In this document: one piece after another, positions 9,081-23,359 of the stretch
Position numbering within the stretch: the first letter of the stretch is position 1
Layout of the letters: every line of letters starts with the position of its first letter
Assembly (NCBI RefSeq): GCF_947241705.1
Contig: NC_079259.1
Coordinates: forward strand, 248,001 to 312,000
Origin: Saccharomyces mikatae IFO 1815
Taxonomy: Eukaryota; Ascomycota; Saccharomycetes; Saccharomycetales; Saccharomycetaceae
Direction: 5' to 3'
DNA length: 64,000 bases
The notes under the pieces: model-generated
The model's database searches: none
The model's input: only the letters and a program-made list of their open reading frames with translations
Told to the model about the DNA's origin: nothing
Made by a program: the position numbers and the translations under genes

Positions 9081-10763
9081 TCATATCCATCTATGCTCGT
9101 CAGTTAGTTCATTTGTGTTCTTTAAAAAATCTGGAGTATTTGGTAATTCACTATCAGTTGGCAAAGACAACAAATGGTCGTTTGGATTGGCAACAATGTC
9201 AGCATCGTTGGAGAGATGTTCATGAGTCAGATGATTCTCCTCGTTGTTAGCATTATGATTGTTACTGCTGTTGACAGTACTGTCCAGAAGATTGAGTGTA
9301 TCATCTTTGCTGCCTTGGCGTCCATTATTGGAGTTCGATCCATTGTTAGTGTTGGTTATCGAACTGGATAAAAGATCGTGATCGAAGAACAGGGAGTCTT
9401 CTAAGTTTGTATTCGGATTTGAGTCTGTTGCACTTGAGTTTGTATTCAGGAACGGAGGGGCGATATTCTGTTGTGAAATAGCAGCAGTCGAGATTGCAGT
9501 ATTGATTGCAGGTAATATTTCATTCGATGACTTATAATCTAGGATTAGAGAATTCATAAATCTTAAAGATTTCTGTAAACCTTTTAAAGTGTGAGGGATA
9601 TTCGACCCACCGACAAACGCATCGTTGACCTGTCTGCCTTCTGAAAAATCATCACATATGGACCACTGATTGTTCACGTTTGGATCTTCATCAGGTGAAT
9701 TATTTATAAAGTAAACAGCAAAAGTAGGCGATCTGGTAACTGTTAGCTTCAGTTCCCCAAAATTGTCTTTCGTACTCCTCTTGTCGTTACTGCCATTATC
9801 ATCATATTCATTACTCTTGTCGTCGTTTTCATCATCATTATTAGCATTACTATTGTTATTATCGCTTGTAGAATTAGTATTTATTATATCATCATCAGTC
9901 TCTAAGGTTAGAGAGCAATTAGTTACCGAACTCAGTGGGAAAAAGATCCGGAAGAGAATTTTAGTATTATTTGCCATAGCACTGAAGAAATAGTTAATTT
10001 CTGAGTTTTTCTTGGATATCAAGACCATCAAATCTGTAGCATTCGACATTATGTTATTTATCTTTACCGGTGACAAGTTTCGCAACTCTTTTATAGACTG
10101 GAAGTTCCTTCTTTGCAATGCGCCGCTTTTCATCCTATTCCAACTCCCCACGGTAATAGAGCAAATATCAAAGAAATAGTAGTTATTGTTGCTGTTTAAC
10201 GGGATACGGTCAAAAAAAGTCAGATCTTCATCGTGGAAAATGGAAGATGTACTTGTTGTAGTAACCAGATGATTTTCTGAAGTAGTATGATCATATTCGT
10301 TGGCACTATCACGAGATTGTGATGAGGAGTTCGCGTCCTTATTACTTCCATGTTGTTTTTTCCGTAACTTAGCCCTTCTGTTCTGAAACCAAATCCTAAC
10401 ATTTTTCTCAGGCATTCCTATCAGGTCTGATATTTTTTTCCTTTCTACTAAAGAAGGAGTTGGATTTAACTCAAATTTACGTTTTAAGACATCTAGGGCC
10501 TCTCCCTTTGCGCGAGTCCTTTTAGGCCTTTGAGGACCACCGTCTGATGCATTGGATGCAGCGCTCATATCATTGGTATGTTGATCCTGTTCCTGATCAT
10601 GATTTTGCATATGACTCGTTTGTTGCTGTTGTTGAAGATTATCTTGTTGTTGTTGTTGTTGTTGTTGTTGTTGCTGTTGCTGTTGCTGTTCCTGTTGCAA
10701 ATAATCCAAATCTGTAGCAAAATTAGTGTTAAAATCGTGGTCATATGAGAATTCCTCCATCAT
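9081..10763 (-). CDS. PHO2: Homeodomain transcription factor Pho2 (Bas2/Grf10)
   Basis: The 560-residue nuclear factor partners with Pho4 at phosphate genes, Bas1 at purine and histidine genes and Swi5 at HO. The homeodomain spans about residues 77-137 and includes the recognition-helix signature WFQNRRAK at about 125-132. The N-terminus holds a glutamine tract: 15 consecutive Gln codons (10644-10688), mostly CAA, followed after DNL by five more. A long Asn/Asp/Ser-rich region lies near residues 290-330. The central block (about 180-280) is conserved with S. cerevisiae, which has a similar total length (559, recalled) but, as I recall, a more broken Gln tract. The ATG at 10763 is the first of two adjacent Met codons. 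Confidence 0.97.
   Translation of the reverse strand: MMEEFSYDHDFNTNFATDLDYLQQEQQQQQQQQQQQQQQQDNLQQQQQTSHMQNHDQEQDQHTNDMSAASNASDGGPQRPKRTRAKGEALDVLKRKFELNPTPSLVERKKISDLIGMPEKNVRIWFQNRRAKLRKKQHGSNKDANSSSQSRDSANEYDHTTSENHLVTTTSTSSIFHDEDLTFFDRIPLNSNNNYYFFDICSITVGSWNRMKSGALQRRNFQSIKELRNLSPVKINNIMSNATDLMVLISKKNSEINYFFSAMANNTKILFRIFFPLSSVTNCSLTLETDDDIINTNSTSDNNNSNANNDDENDDKSNEYDDNGSNDKRSTKDNFGELKLTVTRSPTFAVYFINNSPDEDPNVNNQWSICDDFSEGRQVNDAFVGGSNIPHTLKGLQKSLRFMNSLILDYKSSNEILPAINTAISTAAISQQNIAPPFLNTNSSATDSNPNTNLEDSLFFDHDLLSSSITNTNNGSNSNNGRQGSKDDTLNLLDSTVNSSNNHNANNEENHLTHEHLSNDADIVANPNDHLLSLPTDSELPNTPDFLKNTNELTDEHRWI
10644..10688 (-). repeat. CAA/CAG microsatellite encoding polyglutamine in PHO2
   Basis: Fifteen glutamine codons in a row: nine uninterrupted CAA and then alternating CAG and CAA on the coding strand. 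It is a trinucleotide repeat inside the coding region, so it can change length without breaking the frame. Confidence 0.9.
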
Positions 10764-11247
10764 AGCGTGTTGTAGATTCTTTTTTTAGCAGTGATCAGTA
10801 ACTTGTCCAGCCCTTTCGAATACCTTTTTGGATGTATTTGCGTCTTTTAGCGGAGACTTCAACAGTTCTTTGTAGCTTATGATTTACTAAATCTGTAATC
10901 TGGGATATGCCGCATCGTTCAGAGTGATTTTTAAAATCTCATCCATAATATTTGAAAAAGGACTGTAATTCAGTACCAAAATGCCCACATGTCCACTAAT
11001 TAAAAAGGTTTCATTGCTAAAACATATTGTACTACCTTCAGTTGTAAACTAACGTACACATATGATTTCGCTGGAACAAATATTCCCAGATCTTTCAATT
11101 CTTCTGCCCATTATATAATAAGAACAAAGGAAACGCGCAACGCGTTAAGAGAAAAGGTAAAATGTGTTAATAAGATGACATAATAGTTGATCACTGAAGA
11201 TAACAGGAATCTAGAGTTCATAATAAAACAAAATAACAGGAAACAAT
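10764..11247. promoter_or_regulatory. Divergent promoter region, PHO2 / NSE4
   Basis: This 484 bp gap holds an MCB element on the NSE4 side, listed separately. On the PHO2 side it is AT-rich, and I recognise no further site. Confidence 0.5.
11140..11145 (+). promoter_or_regulatory. MCB element (ACGCGT) upstream of NSE4
   Basis: ACGCGT sits inside the palindrome AACGCGTT (11139-11146), about 100 bp upstream of the NSE4 ATG. An ACGCGC half-match lies 8 bp upstream. This is the core recognised by MBF (Mbp1-Swi6) in G1/S genes. Confidence 0.65.
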
Positions 11248-12423
11248 ATGTCTGGTAAGTTGGTATCTAAAAAGAGAAGAAATAGCACTGTTGCTGAGCC
11301 AGATAGTAACGGAGAAGCAAGGAAACAGAGAAAGAAGACGAAAAGTGATGACAAGAGTGATCCACAGCTAGAATTCAAAGTTTTGCAGGGATACAGGGAC
11401 CTTGAAAGTGATATGCATAAAGGCAGGGCTCACGTGGCGAGGACAGGAGATATAGGAGTTGCCATGGACAATCTGGATGCTGTTGATTCCTTATTCAATA
11501 AGGTTATTGGTATAAAGAACAATGGATTATTTGCTCATGATGCTAGAGCAATGGTTAGTATAAGTGAACTGGCTCATATATCAGTGAGGAACTTGAAGTT
11601 TGATGATTCGAGGAGTATCGTCAATTTAGAAGACATAGTAAACTCTTTGAAAAGATACATGCTAAAAGAGCATTTTAAAGTCAATTATATCATCGAGAAT
11701 AGGAATGATTTGGCATTAGGCACGGATAACCAACCTCTGATAAACCAGAGAGAGGAGAATGATGGGGACGATGACCATACAGATAATGCGACTTCTTCTT
11801 TCAAGGCGACCTCCATAAGACATAGTTATTTACAACAATTTTCGCACTATAATGAATTTTCCCAGTTTAATTGGTTTAGAATGGGTGCTCTTTATAATGC
11901 TGTAAGTAAAGATGCTCCCATTGCTGATCATTTATTGGGGCCTTTTTCCGTTGAAAAGAAGCCCAAAGTATTGACTCAACGAAGAAGAAATAACGACCAA
12001 ATTGGTGAAAAGATTACTGCAGAGAAGATTACTCAGAATTCTTTGAACTCAACTCAACAAGAGACTACGCCTGAACAGGTAAAAAAATGTTTTAAAAAAC
12101 TGTCTAAGAAAATAGGTCCTGAGGGCTCCATTAATCTTTTCAAGTTTATTATTGACCCAAATTCATTCTCCAGATCCATTGAAAACCTCTTTTATACCAG
12201 TTTTTTGATAAAAGAGGGAAAATTATTGATGGAGGATGATGAGGAAGGTTTACCCACAATCAAGATAAAACAAAGCATAAGTCATACAGATGTAAGAAGT
12301 AGGGAAATTGAGAAGCAAAGACGACGTGGCGCTCATCAGAATCATATTATTTTTCAAATGGATATGTCTACCTGGCGAAAACTAATTGAAAAATATAACA
12401 TTACTTCATCATTCTTAGACTAA
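11248..12423 (+). CDS. NSE4: SMC5/6 complex kleisin Nse4 (Qri2)
   Basis: The 391-residue nuclear protein is the kleisin of the Smc5-Smc6 complex. It bridges the two SMC heads and binds Nse1 and Nse3, with roles in recombination repair and replication-fork stability. The N-terminal 40 residues are basic and probably disordered. The N-terminal kleisin helical domain follows (about 45-130), and the C-terminal winged-helix domain covers about residues 280-391, including FKFIIDPNSFSRSIENLFY. S. cerevisiae Nse4 is recalled as 402 residues, so this copy is shorter, probably in the variable middle (about 150-265). The stop is 46 bp from the convergent QRI7 stop. Confidence 0.93.
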   Translation: MSGKLVSKKRRNSTVAEPDSNGEARKQRKKTKSDDKSDPQLEFKVLQGYRDLESDMHKGRAHVARTGDIGVAMDNLDAVDSLFNKVIGIKNNGLFAHDARAMVSISELAHISVRNLKFDDSRSIVNLEDIVNSLKRYMLKEHFKVNYIIENRNDLALGTDNQPLINQREENDGDDDHTDNATSSFKATSIRHSYLQQFSHYNEFSQFNWFRMGALYNAVSKDAPIADHLLGPFSVEKKPKVLTQRRRNNDQIGEKITAEKITQNSLNSTQQETTPEQVKKCFKKLSKKIGPEGSINLFKFIIDPNSFSRSIENLFYTSFLIKEGKLLMEDDEEGLPTIKIKQSISHTDVRSREIEKQRRRGAHQNHIIFQMDMSTWRKLIEKYNITSSFLD

Positions 12424-12469
12424 GCAGATAGAAAAATGTATATAATATGTACAAGTCGATTTATCACAG

Positions 12470-13702
<1,233 letters not shown>

Positions 13703-13959
13703 TCACATTTCTTTCTGTTGTGCTTTTTTTTAGGCTTTAAAGTTGCTGTTTGCTTTCGATTTTACTGTACAACGTCGCGCAATGAAGATGCTGCTCTTCT
13801 TTACATTGTAAATAAAATTGGTGAAGCAGAAACTACATTGATTAAATGCTCCACCTTTGTATGTATAAAATCTTTGGTTTTGTTTATAATATAAAATATT
13901 TAGCTTCAATGAGTACTGCTTAAATTATGTTGGAAATACTTTACAAGTATCTCAAGCAT

Positions 13960-15393
13960 TTATTCTTCTAATACCATACCGTTTGTGTCAAAGATTTTTC
14001 CTTTGAACCTGGAGAGGTTCTCACCTGAATAACTCAATTTGCTGGAAACTTCAACCAGTACCCCATCTTTAACAATAGCGCCCGCATTCTTCAACCAGGA
14101 GGTTCCCAAATTTAAATATGCCAATCTGCTTGTTTCAGGATTATCGTTTTCAGAATCAGGGCCATTTTTCAATGGTGAAAATTCTTTGCATCTGTCCACT
14201 TCTAAGCACCCAAACTTGTTCAATGGTACTGTGTCAAAAACATCAAATATAAATTGTTCTAACTTTATACCATTTGGTGTCTTTGGCTTAGTGTACTTAC
14301 CGGTAACAGTATCATAAGCTGGGATCTTTTTCTTTGCAATATGGTATGGCATGTTCTCACACCACTGATCCAAGTCACGTTTCAGTAAATCCACCCGATA
14401 ATAATGATTGACGATGTTACCTGCACGTAGCTTTAATAGGCCTTCTTCGTCCTTTGCTTCGGCTAACTCATTGGAAATCTCAGAATATTCTATGACACAC
14501 GGCTTATTGTTTTTAGTGGCAATTAAACCCACTGATTCGTGCGCATCTCTCTTTCTAACGGCCTTAGTGGCCAGTTCGAAATCATGCCTGATGGCAAAAC
14601 CAATAAATACGGGGTCTGCAATCTTCGATAAAACATTATCAACACAGTACATGTAAACATGCTTGATCCCTCTTTTATCAAAATCTTCATTCAATCTATT
14701 TTCTTTGATGGCACGGTATAACCCACCATTCCCATCTGGTGATTGAGATAGACTCACTGGATCTTTCATCAGAAAGTGCTTACCGTTCAAGTCAAAGGCT
14801 GGCAGAGTTCCCTGATTGAAGAACGTAATTTGTTCTTTATTCAAACCAAAATAATTATGTTCCTGAAAATAAGCTTCAGTAGCTGCTCTGGTGGGGCCTG
14901 ATGTCATAATATACCATGGAATTTCCACCTTGTTGTTCTTGATCATAGCTTGTAACCTAATCAACTTTTCAGCTTGTATTTGGAAAAGAGATTTTTTTGA
15001 AGGCAATCCAATATCATAACATCCCTTTGGCTGAGAAGACCCCAGGCGCGTACCTTGGCCACCAGCCATTAAAATTACGGCAACTTCCCCTTTACCAATG
15101 GCTTCAAGGCCCAATTGCCAATATTCATTTTCTTTGTTCCTATTGCCAATAAGCGTCTCGTAGGAAGTAGAAGGCAACGGTAAAATGTCGGCAACAATGT
15201 CTTTAGAGGAGTTGATTTGAGAGAATTTAATAGCATTCTGACAGTCCTCGAGAAGTCTTGTAGGAGACCTCTTGGAAGAAATTTGCTCTAGGTTTGATAG
15301 CAATTCTTCTCGATCTTTGTGAGACAAGCTTTCCCAGTTCTGGAAAAGTTGACTTTGTCCAGCCTCGATAAATAATTGCTTTATATCAGTCAT
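13960..15393 (-). CDS. UAP1: UDP-N-acetylglucosamine pyrophosphorylase
   Basis: The cytosolic enzyme (also called QRI1) joins GlcNAc-1-phosphate with UTP to give UDP-GlcNAc, the donor for chitin, N-glycans and GPI anchors. The 477 residues match the S. cerevisiae length exactly. The nucleotide-binding loop MAGGQGTRLG at about residues 109-118, with the following Lys in SSQPKG, is the hallmark of eukaryotic UDP-sugar pyrophosphorylases. The segment near 221 (SPDGNGGLYRA) is a substrate-binding loop. The gene is divergent from POL3 over 279 bp. The ATG at 15393 is the first in frame. Confidence 0.97.
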   Translation of the reverse strand: MTDIKQLFIEAGQSQLFQNWESLSHKDREELLSNLEQISSKRSPTRLLEDCQNAIKFSQINSSKDIVADILPLPSTSYETLIGNRNKENEYWQLGLEAIGKGEVAVILMAGGQGTRLGSSQPKGCYDIGLPSKKSLFQIQAEKLIRLQAMIKNNKVEIPWYIMTSGPTRAATEAYFQEHNYFGLNKEQITFFNQGTLPAFDLNGKHFLMKDPVSLSQSPDGNGGLYRAIKENRLNEDFDKRGIKHVYMYCVDNVLSKIADPVFIGFAIRHDFELATKAVRKRDAHESVGLIATKNNKPCVIEYSEISNELAEAKDEEGLLKLRAGNIVNHYYRVDLLKRDLDQWCENMPYHIAKKKIPAYDTVTGKYTKPKTPNGIKLEQFIFDVFDTVPLNKFGCLEVDRCKEFSPLKNGPDSENDNPETSRLAYLNLGTSWLKNAGAIVKDGVLVEVSSKLSYSGENLSRFKGKIFDTNGMVLEE

Positions 15394-15517
15394 AGTTCTG
15401 CGTTATATATAGTGTCTTATTAGATGTATGTGTTTCGTTTCAAAGCTTTTGACTAAAGGTCTTTTGATTTTGTGTGGTGAGAATGGACCTTAGTGCAAGC
15501 GAGCGATGTTTCGTGTT

Positions 15518-15523
15518 ACGCGT
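15518..15523 (+). promoter_or_regulatory. MCB element (ACGCGT) upstream of POL3
   Basis: One ACGCGT lies 150 bp upstream of the POL3 ATG in the UAP1/POL3 divergent gap. DNA polymerase genes in S. cerevisiae are MBF-driven at G1/S, so this is the likely control site. Confidence 0.65.
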
Positions 15524-15672
15524 AATATTTTACTTAATGAAAGTTACATCTGATGTTCGCTATTAAGAAGTAAGTGTTGAATAATACTTATTCAAAACAT
15601 TTTCAAGGGCATTGACAGAAGAAAATAGGTATCTGTTGTGAAGCATTAATATCTATACTTATACGCGCAACA

Positions 15673-18600
15673 ATGAGTGAAAAAAGACCTCTTCCCGTGG
15701 TAGATGTGAAGATCGATGACGAGGATACTCCCCAGTTGGAAAAGAAGATTAGGCGGCAATCAATAGATCATGGTGTTGGGAGTGAACCTGTTTCAACAAT
15801 AGAGATTATTCCAAGCGATTCTTTTCGAAAATATAATAGTCAAGGCTTCAAAGCAAAGGATACAGATTTAATTGGTACGCAACTAGAGTCCACATTTGAA
15901 CATGAACTGTCTCAAATGGAACATGATATGGCTGAACAAGAGGAGCATGATCTTTCATCGTTCGAACGTAAGAAGCTTCCGAGTGATTTCGATCCAAATA
16001 TATACGACATTTCTTTCCAACAGATTGATGCTGAACAAAGCGTACTAAATAGCATGAAAGATGAAAATACATCGACAGTGGTAAGGTTTTTTGGTGTTAC
16101 TAGCGAAGGACATTCTGTGCTTTGTAATGTTACAGGTTTTAAGAACTACCTTTTTGTACCAGCGCCTAATTCATCCGATGCTAATGATCAGGAGCAGCTT
16201 AATAAGTTCATCCACTACCTAAACGAAACATTTGATCATGCCATTGATTCGATCGAAGTTGTATCCAAACAGTCTATCTGGGGTTATTCCGGTGATACCA
16301 AGTTACCATTTTGGAAAATTTACGTCACTTATCCGCATATGGTTAACAAACTGCGTACCGCATTTGAAAGAGGTCACCTTTCATTCAATTCGTGGTTTTC
16401 TAATGGTACGACTACCTATGATAATATCGCCTTTACATTAAGGTTGATGGTAGATTGTGGAATTGTCGGTATGTCCTGGATAACATTACCAAAAGGAAAA
16501 TATTCCATGATCGAACCGAATAACAAAGTTTCCTCTTGTCAATTGGAAGTCTCGATTAATTATCGTAACCTGGTAGCGCACCCTGCTGAGGGTGATTGGT
16601 CTCATACAGCTCCTTTGCGTATCATGTCCTTTGATATTGAGTGTGCTGGAAGAATTGGTGTTTTTCCGGAACCTGAGTATGATCCCGTCATTCAAATTGC
16701 CAATGTTGTAAGTATTGCTGGCGCTAAGAAACCATTCATTCGTAATGTTTTTACTTTAAATACATGTTCACCCATAACAGGTTCGATGATTTTTTCCCAT
16801 GCCACAGAAGAGGAGATGTTAAGCAATTGGCGTAATTTTATCATAAAGACAGATCCTGATGTTATTATCGGTTATAATACTTCAAATTTTGATATACCCT
16901 ACCTTTTAAATCGTGCAAAGGCGCTGAAGGTGAATGATTTTCCATATTTTGGAAGATTGAAAAACGTGAAACAAGAAATCAAAGAATCTGTTTTCTCTTC
17001 GAAAGCTTATGGTACTAGAGAAACCAAGAACGTCAATATCGATGGCCGTTTGCAGCTGGATCTTTTACAATTTATTCAACGTGAGTACAAATTAAGATCT
17101 TACACATTAAACGCAGTCTCTGCGCACTTTCTGGGTGAACAGAAGGAGGATGTTCACTACAGTATCATTTCTGACCTACAAAATGGTGATAGTGAAACAA
17201 GAAGAAGGTTGGCTGTTTACTGTCTGAAAGATGCCTATTTACCTTTAAGACTTATGGAAAAGTTAATGGCTTTGGTTAATTATACTGAAATGGCTCGTGT
17301 TACCGGTGTGCCCTTTTCGTACTTATTGGCTCGTGGTCAACAAATCAAAGTTGTTTCTCAATTATTTCGGAAATGCTTGGAAATTGATACAGTTATTCCA
17401 AATATGCAATCTCAGGCCTCTGATGATCAATACGAAGGTGCCACTGTCATTGAGCCTATTCGTGGGTATTATGATGTGCCGATTGCCACTTTAGATTTCA
17501 ATTCTTTATATCCAAGTATTATGATGGCGCACAACCTGTGTTATACCACTCTGTGCAATAAAGGAACCGTGGAAAGGTTAAACTTCAAAATTGAAGAAGA
17601 TTACGTGATTACACCTAATGGCGATTATTTTGTTACTGCAAAAAGGAGGCGTGGTATCTTGCCAATCATCCTGGATGAACTGATCAGTGCCAGAAAACGT
17701 GCTAAAAAAGATTTGAGAGATGAAAAAGATCCATTTAAAAGAGATGTTTTAAATGGTAGACAATTGGCTTTGAAGATTTCAGCTAACTCAGTCTACGGTT
17801 TTACTGGGGCGACGGTAGGAAAATTACCATGTTTAGCCATTTCTTCATCTGTTACTGCATATGGTCGTACTATGATCTTGAAAACTAAAAATGCGGTTCA
17901 AGAAAAGTACTCCATCAAGAATGGTTATAAGCACGACGCTGTTGTGGTTTATGGTGATACTGATTCTGTTATGGTGAAATTTGGCACGACAGATCTAAAG
18001 GAAGCTATGGACCTTGGTACAGAGGCAGCTAAATATGTTTCAACTCTTTTTAAGCATCCAATTAACCTAGAATTTGAAAAAGCATACTTCCCGTACTTAT
18101 TAATCAATAAAAAACGTTACGCAGGTTTATTTTGGACTAAACCTGATAAGTTTGATAAGTTGGACCAAAAGGGTCTTGCTTCTGTTCGCCGTGATTCATG
18201 TTCTTTGGTCTCTATTGTTATGAATAAAGTTTTGAAGAAAATTCTAATTGAAAGAAATGTAGATGGTGCTTTAGCATTTGTGAGAGAAACTATAAATGAT
18301 ATTCTGCACAATAAAGTGGATATTTCGAAATTAATCATATCAAAAACATTAGCACCAAATTACACCAATCCACAGCCACACGCTGTATTGGCCGAACGTA
18401 TGAAGAGGAGAGAAGGTGTTGGTCCAAACGTTGGTGACCGTGTAGATTATGTCATTATCGGTGGTAATGATAAACTTTATAATAGAGCAGAAGATCCGTT
18501 GTTCGTACTAGAAAACAATATTCAGGTGGACTCACGCTACTACCTAGCTAATCAATTACAAAATCCAATCATTAGTATTGTTGCGCCTATTATCGGTGAC

Positions 18601-18966
18601 AAGCAAGCAAACGGTATGTTTGTCGTTAAGTCCATCAAAATTAACACTGGTTCGCAAAAGGGAGGCTTAATGAGTTTCATCAAAAAGGTCGAAGCATGTA
18701 AAAGTTGCAAAGGCCCATTGAAAAAAGGTGAGGGTCCTCTTTGTTCAAACTGTCTAGCAAGATCTGGAGAACTGTACATCAAGGCATTATACGATGTCAG
18801 AGACTTGGAAGAAAAATACTCAAGGTTATGGACACAATGTCAAAGATGCGCAGGCAACTTGCATAGCGAGGTCTTGTGTTCAAATAAAAACTGTGACATT
18901 TTTTACATGCGTGTTAAGGTTAAGAAGGAGCTGCAAGAAAAAGTTGACCAACTAAGCAAATGGTAA
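15673..18966 (+). CDS. POL3: DNA polymerase delta catalytic subunit Pol3 (Cdc2)
   Basis: Pol3 is the B-family replicative polymerase that copies the lagging strand and also repairs DNA. The 1,097 residues equal the S. cerevisiae length. Visible landmarks: the proofreading exonuclease motif Exo I FDIECAG with Asp321 and Glu323, the Exo II region [13 protein letters not shown], polymerase motif [10 protein letters not shown] near residue 608, motif [13 protein letters not shown] near 700, and motif C YGDTDS near 762. The C-terminus has two cysteine clusters, CysA (CKSC...CSNC, near 1009-1027) for PCNA-linked function and CysB (CQRC...CSNKNC, near 1056-1074), the iron-sulfur site that binds Pol31. 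Nothing is truncated. Confidence 0.99.
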   Translation: MSEKRPLPVVDVKIDDEDTPQLEKKIRRQSIDHGVGSEPVSTIEIIPSDSFRKYNSQGFKAKDTDLIGTQLESTFEHELSQMEHDMAEQEEHDLSSFERKKLPSDFDPNIYDISFQQIDAEQSVLNSMKDENTSTVVRFFGVTSEGHSVLCNVTGFKNYLFVPAPNSSDANDQEQLNKFIHYLNETFDHAIDSIEVVSKQSIWGYSGDTKLPFWKIYVTYPHMVNKLRTAFERGHLSFNSWFSNGTTTYDNIAFTLRLMVDCGIVGMSWITLPKGKYSMIEPNNKVSSCQLEVSINYRNLVAHPAEGDWSHTAPLRIMSFDIECAGRIGVFPEPEYDPVIQIANVVSIAGAKKPFIRNVFTLNTCSPITGSMIFSHATEEEMLSNWRNFIIKTDPDVIIGYNTSNFDIPYLLNRAKALKVNDFPYFGRLKNVKQEIKESVFSSKAYGTRETKNVNIDGRLQLDLLQFIQREYKLRSYTLNAVSAHFLGEQKEDVHYSIISDLQNGDSETRRRLAVYCLKDAYLPLRLMEKLMALVNYTEMARVTGVPFSYLLARGQQIKVVSQLFRKCLEIDTVIPNMQSQASDDQYEGATVIEPIRGYYDVPIATLDFNSLYPSIMMAHNLCYTTLCNKGTVERLNFKIEEDYVITPNGDYFVTAKRRRGILPIILDELISARKRAKKDLRDEKDPFKRDVLNGRQLALKISANSVYGFTGATVGKLPCLAISSSVTAYGRTMILKTKNAVQEKYSIKNGYKHDAVVVYGDTDSVMVKFGTTDLKEAMDLGTEAAKYVSTLFKHPINLEFEKAYFPYLLINKKRYAGLFWTKPDKFDKLDQKGLASVRRDSCSLVSIVMNKVLKKILIERNVDGALAFVRETINDILHNKVDISKLIISKTLAPNYTNPQPHAVLAERMKRREGVGPNVGDRVDYVIIGGNDKLYNRAEDPLFVLENNIQVDSRYYLANQLQNPIISIVAPIIGDKQANGMFVVKSIKINTGSQKGGLMSFIKKVEACKSCKGPLKKGEGPLCSNCLARSGELYIKALYDVRDLEEKYSRLWTQCQRCAGNLHSEVLCSNKNCDIFYMRVKVKKELQEKVDQLSKW

Positions 18967-19106
18967 CCTATGTAAGAGAAGCATTGTATAGAGATCAAGG
19001 AAGTTAAATAAGCATTCGCGTTTTGGTTAATCTTATATGTATATGTAAATAGATGTTAAAGAAAATCTTGATCCAAACAACTTTTCGAATGAACGATTCT
19101 ACATAT

Positions 19107-20648
19107 TCAGAGGCAGGATAATTCAGAGTATGTTTTGGGTACTTTATTATCGGTAATTTGCAAACGCTGTAGTTCCAATGAGACTGAATTTTGTTGCTGT
19201 GTGTCTTTAAACCAAGGGTGGTTCATAGCATCATCAATATTGTACCTCTCGTCGGGATTTAAGACCAAAAGATTAGATATTAAATGCAGAACAGAATCAT
19301 CGATCTTATCCCAATACGGAGAGTAGAACGCATACTTAGCTTGTAAGATCTGCTCTTTTAATGAAGGTGGCCCCAATTGATCACTGAATGGAGGAAACCC
19401 GCATAAGCAGACATACAATATGACACCAGCACTCCAGAGATCCACTTTTGACGTATATCCTTTCTTTGTAAGGACCTCAGGAGCTACATAGGATGGTGTA
19501 CCACAAAGAGTGTTTGTGAATTGCATTTCACCTGTAAATTTTGCTAAACCAAAGTCGGCTATTTTAACTTGAATATCAATTTCGTCTTCATCCCATGGGC
19601 CTAGTTGGACTTGACTCGAATTTTTGCGCCTTGTAATATTTAACAGTACATTCTCTGGTTTAATGTCTCTGTGAATGATGTTCTGCTCATGTAAATATTT
19701 CAACCCAGTTAACAGTTGTTTAAATAGAGCTTTTGATTCGTCTTGTCTTAAACATGTTTTCCTAACGATTCTTTCGAATAATTCACCATCATCAATTTTT
19801 TCCAGTACCAGATATTTTTGAATCTGAGATTTGCTGATTGGTTCTACAAAACTATCTAATAAGTTAACAATATTTGGATGTTGTACCCTCATTAAAATGT
19901 TTGTCTCCTCTCTAAATTGTTTGTTTTTCTTCTGATCATCATTTTGCTGAGCGTGAAATATCTTCACTGCTACTTGTTGTCCAGTTTTTTTGTTTTTAGC
20001 TTCTTTCACTAGAGCATAATGCCCTGAACCTAGTTCTTTACCTAACAAGTATTTATCAAAGAACGAAACAGGCTTTGTTTTGCTTGATTTTCTGGTAACA
20101 GACCCAGTGATAGCATTTTGACTACTTGTAATGCCTTTCTGTGGTTTTTTAAAAACGCCGTTGTCATCCTTATATGGACGTATTTCTGAATTTGCGTTTG
20201 CATCATCATTTTCAATATCAGTAGAAGATGAAGATGCGTACTTGAATAAAAAGGAGCAACTCTTACCAAAGACAATTCTGTCGCCATTCTTGAGTATATA
20301 ATCTTTCTTTACCAAACGGTTTCCATTAATGAAAGTTCCATTTCTGCTCTTATCAATAACGTTGATCAAATTTCTCTGGAAGCTATCCACATCCATTTTC
20401 AGCAGGTGGAACTCAGCATGGAAAGTCGAGATATCAGGTTCATTCAGTATGACGTCGCATGATCTACTTCTACCAATAGTAGTAACATTCCGATTTGATA
20501 TTTCAACTCTTTGCTCCTTACCAGGTATTAGGTTTAGCAGATGGCCCAGACAGGCATTTTCAGAGCTCGGCTTATTATTTCGCTGCTGTCTCTTGAATGA
20601 AGGATCGGTTATTTCACCAGAGTATTCCCTTTTGGTAGCCAAACACAT
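19107..20648 (-). CDS. DUN1: DNA-damage checkpoint kinase Dun1
   Basis: Dun1 is the CHK2-type kinase below Rad53. It phosphorylates Sml1, Dif1 and Crt1 to raise dNTP pools after damage. The 513 residues match S. cerevisiae. An N-terminal FHA domain covers about residues 30-140 (core GRSRSCDVILNEPDIS, then NGTFINGNRL), which binds phospho-threonine on Rad53. The kinase domain spans about 200-480: GSGHYALVKEA loop, HRDIKPENVLL, DFGLAKF, and CGTPSYVAPE in the activation loop. The ATG at 20648 is the first in frame. It converges with POL3, and an MCB element lies upstream. Confidence 0.98.
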   Translation of the reverse strand: MCLATKREYSGEITDPSFKRQQRNNKPSSENACLGHLLNLIPGKEQRVEISNRNVTTIGRSRSCDVILNEPDISTFHAEFHLLKMDVDSFQRNLINVIDKSRNGTFINGNRLVKKDYILKNGDRIVFGKSCSFLFKYASSSSTDIENDDANANSEIRPYKDDNGVFKKPQKGITSSQNAITGSVTRKSSKTKPVSFFDKYLLGKELGSGHYALVKEAKNKKTGQQVAVKIFHAQQNDDQKKNKQFREETNILMRVQHPNIVNLLDSFVEPISKSQIQKYLVLEKIDDGELFERIVRKTCLRQDESKALFKQLLTGLKYLHEQNIIHRDIKPENVLLNITRRKNSSQVQLGPWDEDEIDIQVKIADFGLAKFTGEMQFTNTLCGTPSYVAPEVLTKKGYTSKVDLWSAGVILYVCLCGFPPFSDQLGPPSLKEQILQAKYAFYSPYWDKIDDSVLHLISNLLVLNPDERYNIDDAMNHPWFKDTQQQNSVSLELQRLQITDNKVPKTYSELSCL

Positions 20649-20808
20649 CTTTGCCGTATAATTTTCCTTCTTCCTGTGAGATAATCTCCTTTAACCACTT
20701 CTATTCTGATTGTTAGGGGTTTTTGTTACTATTTCCTCAACAATATCTAATGATCTTTCAAATTTATTGAAAAAATGCAATGCAAATAAAATGGAAAAAA
20801 GTAAACAA

Positions 20809-20814
20809 ACGCGT
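20809..20814 (-). promoter_or_regulatory. MCB element (ACGCGT) upstream of DUN1
   Basis: ACGCGT overlaps a second CGCGT-like half (sequence ACGCGTCGCGT, 20809-20819), about 165 bp upstream of the DUN1 start. The palindrome reads the same on both strands. It suggests G1/S timing for this checkpoint kinase. Confidence 0.6.
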
Positions 20815-20910
20815 CGCGTAAGGAGATTTTTTTCCTTATGTATACCATCTTTCTAGTAACTTTTCTATGGTTATATGTTGTACGTATTTATTTATGGTAA
20901 TCAGGGGCAT

Positions 20911-23221
<2,311 letters not shown>

Positions 23222-23359
23222 AAGTGAAAATTTCTCATATATACGTATATTTTTACTTAAGGTTTTACATACAACAAAGGATACGCCTAATGATGGAACG
23301 GAGTTATTCCTTCGTGATGGGCTTTATGCTTGTATTATGCTTATTTACTACTTGAATTC

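Noticed and set aside
8903-9250. 115-codon open frame over the MSS2-PHO2 convergent region
   Set aside because: It overlaps the PHO2 coding end antisense and has no recognisable domain.
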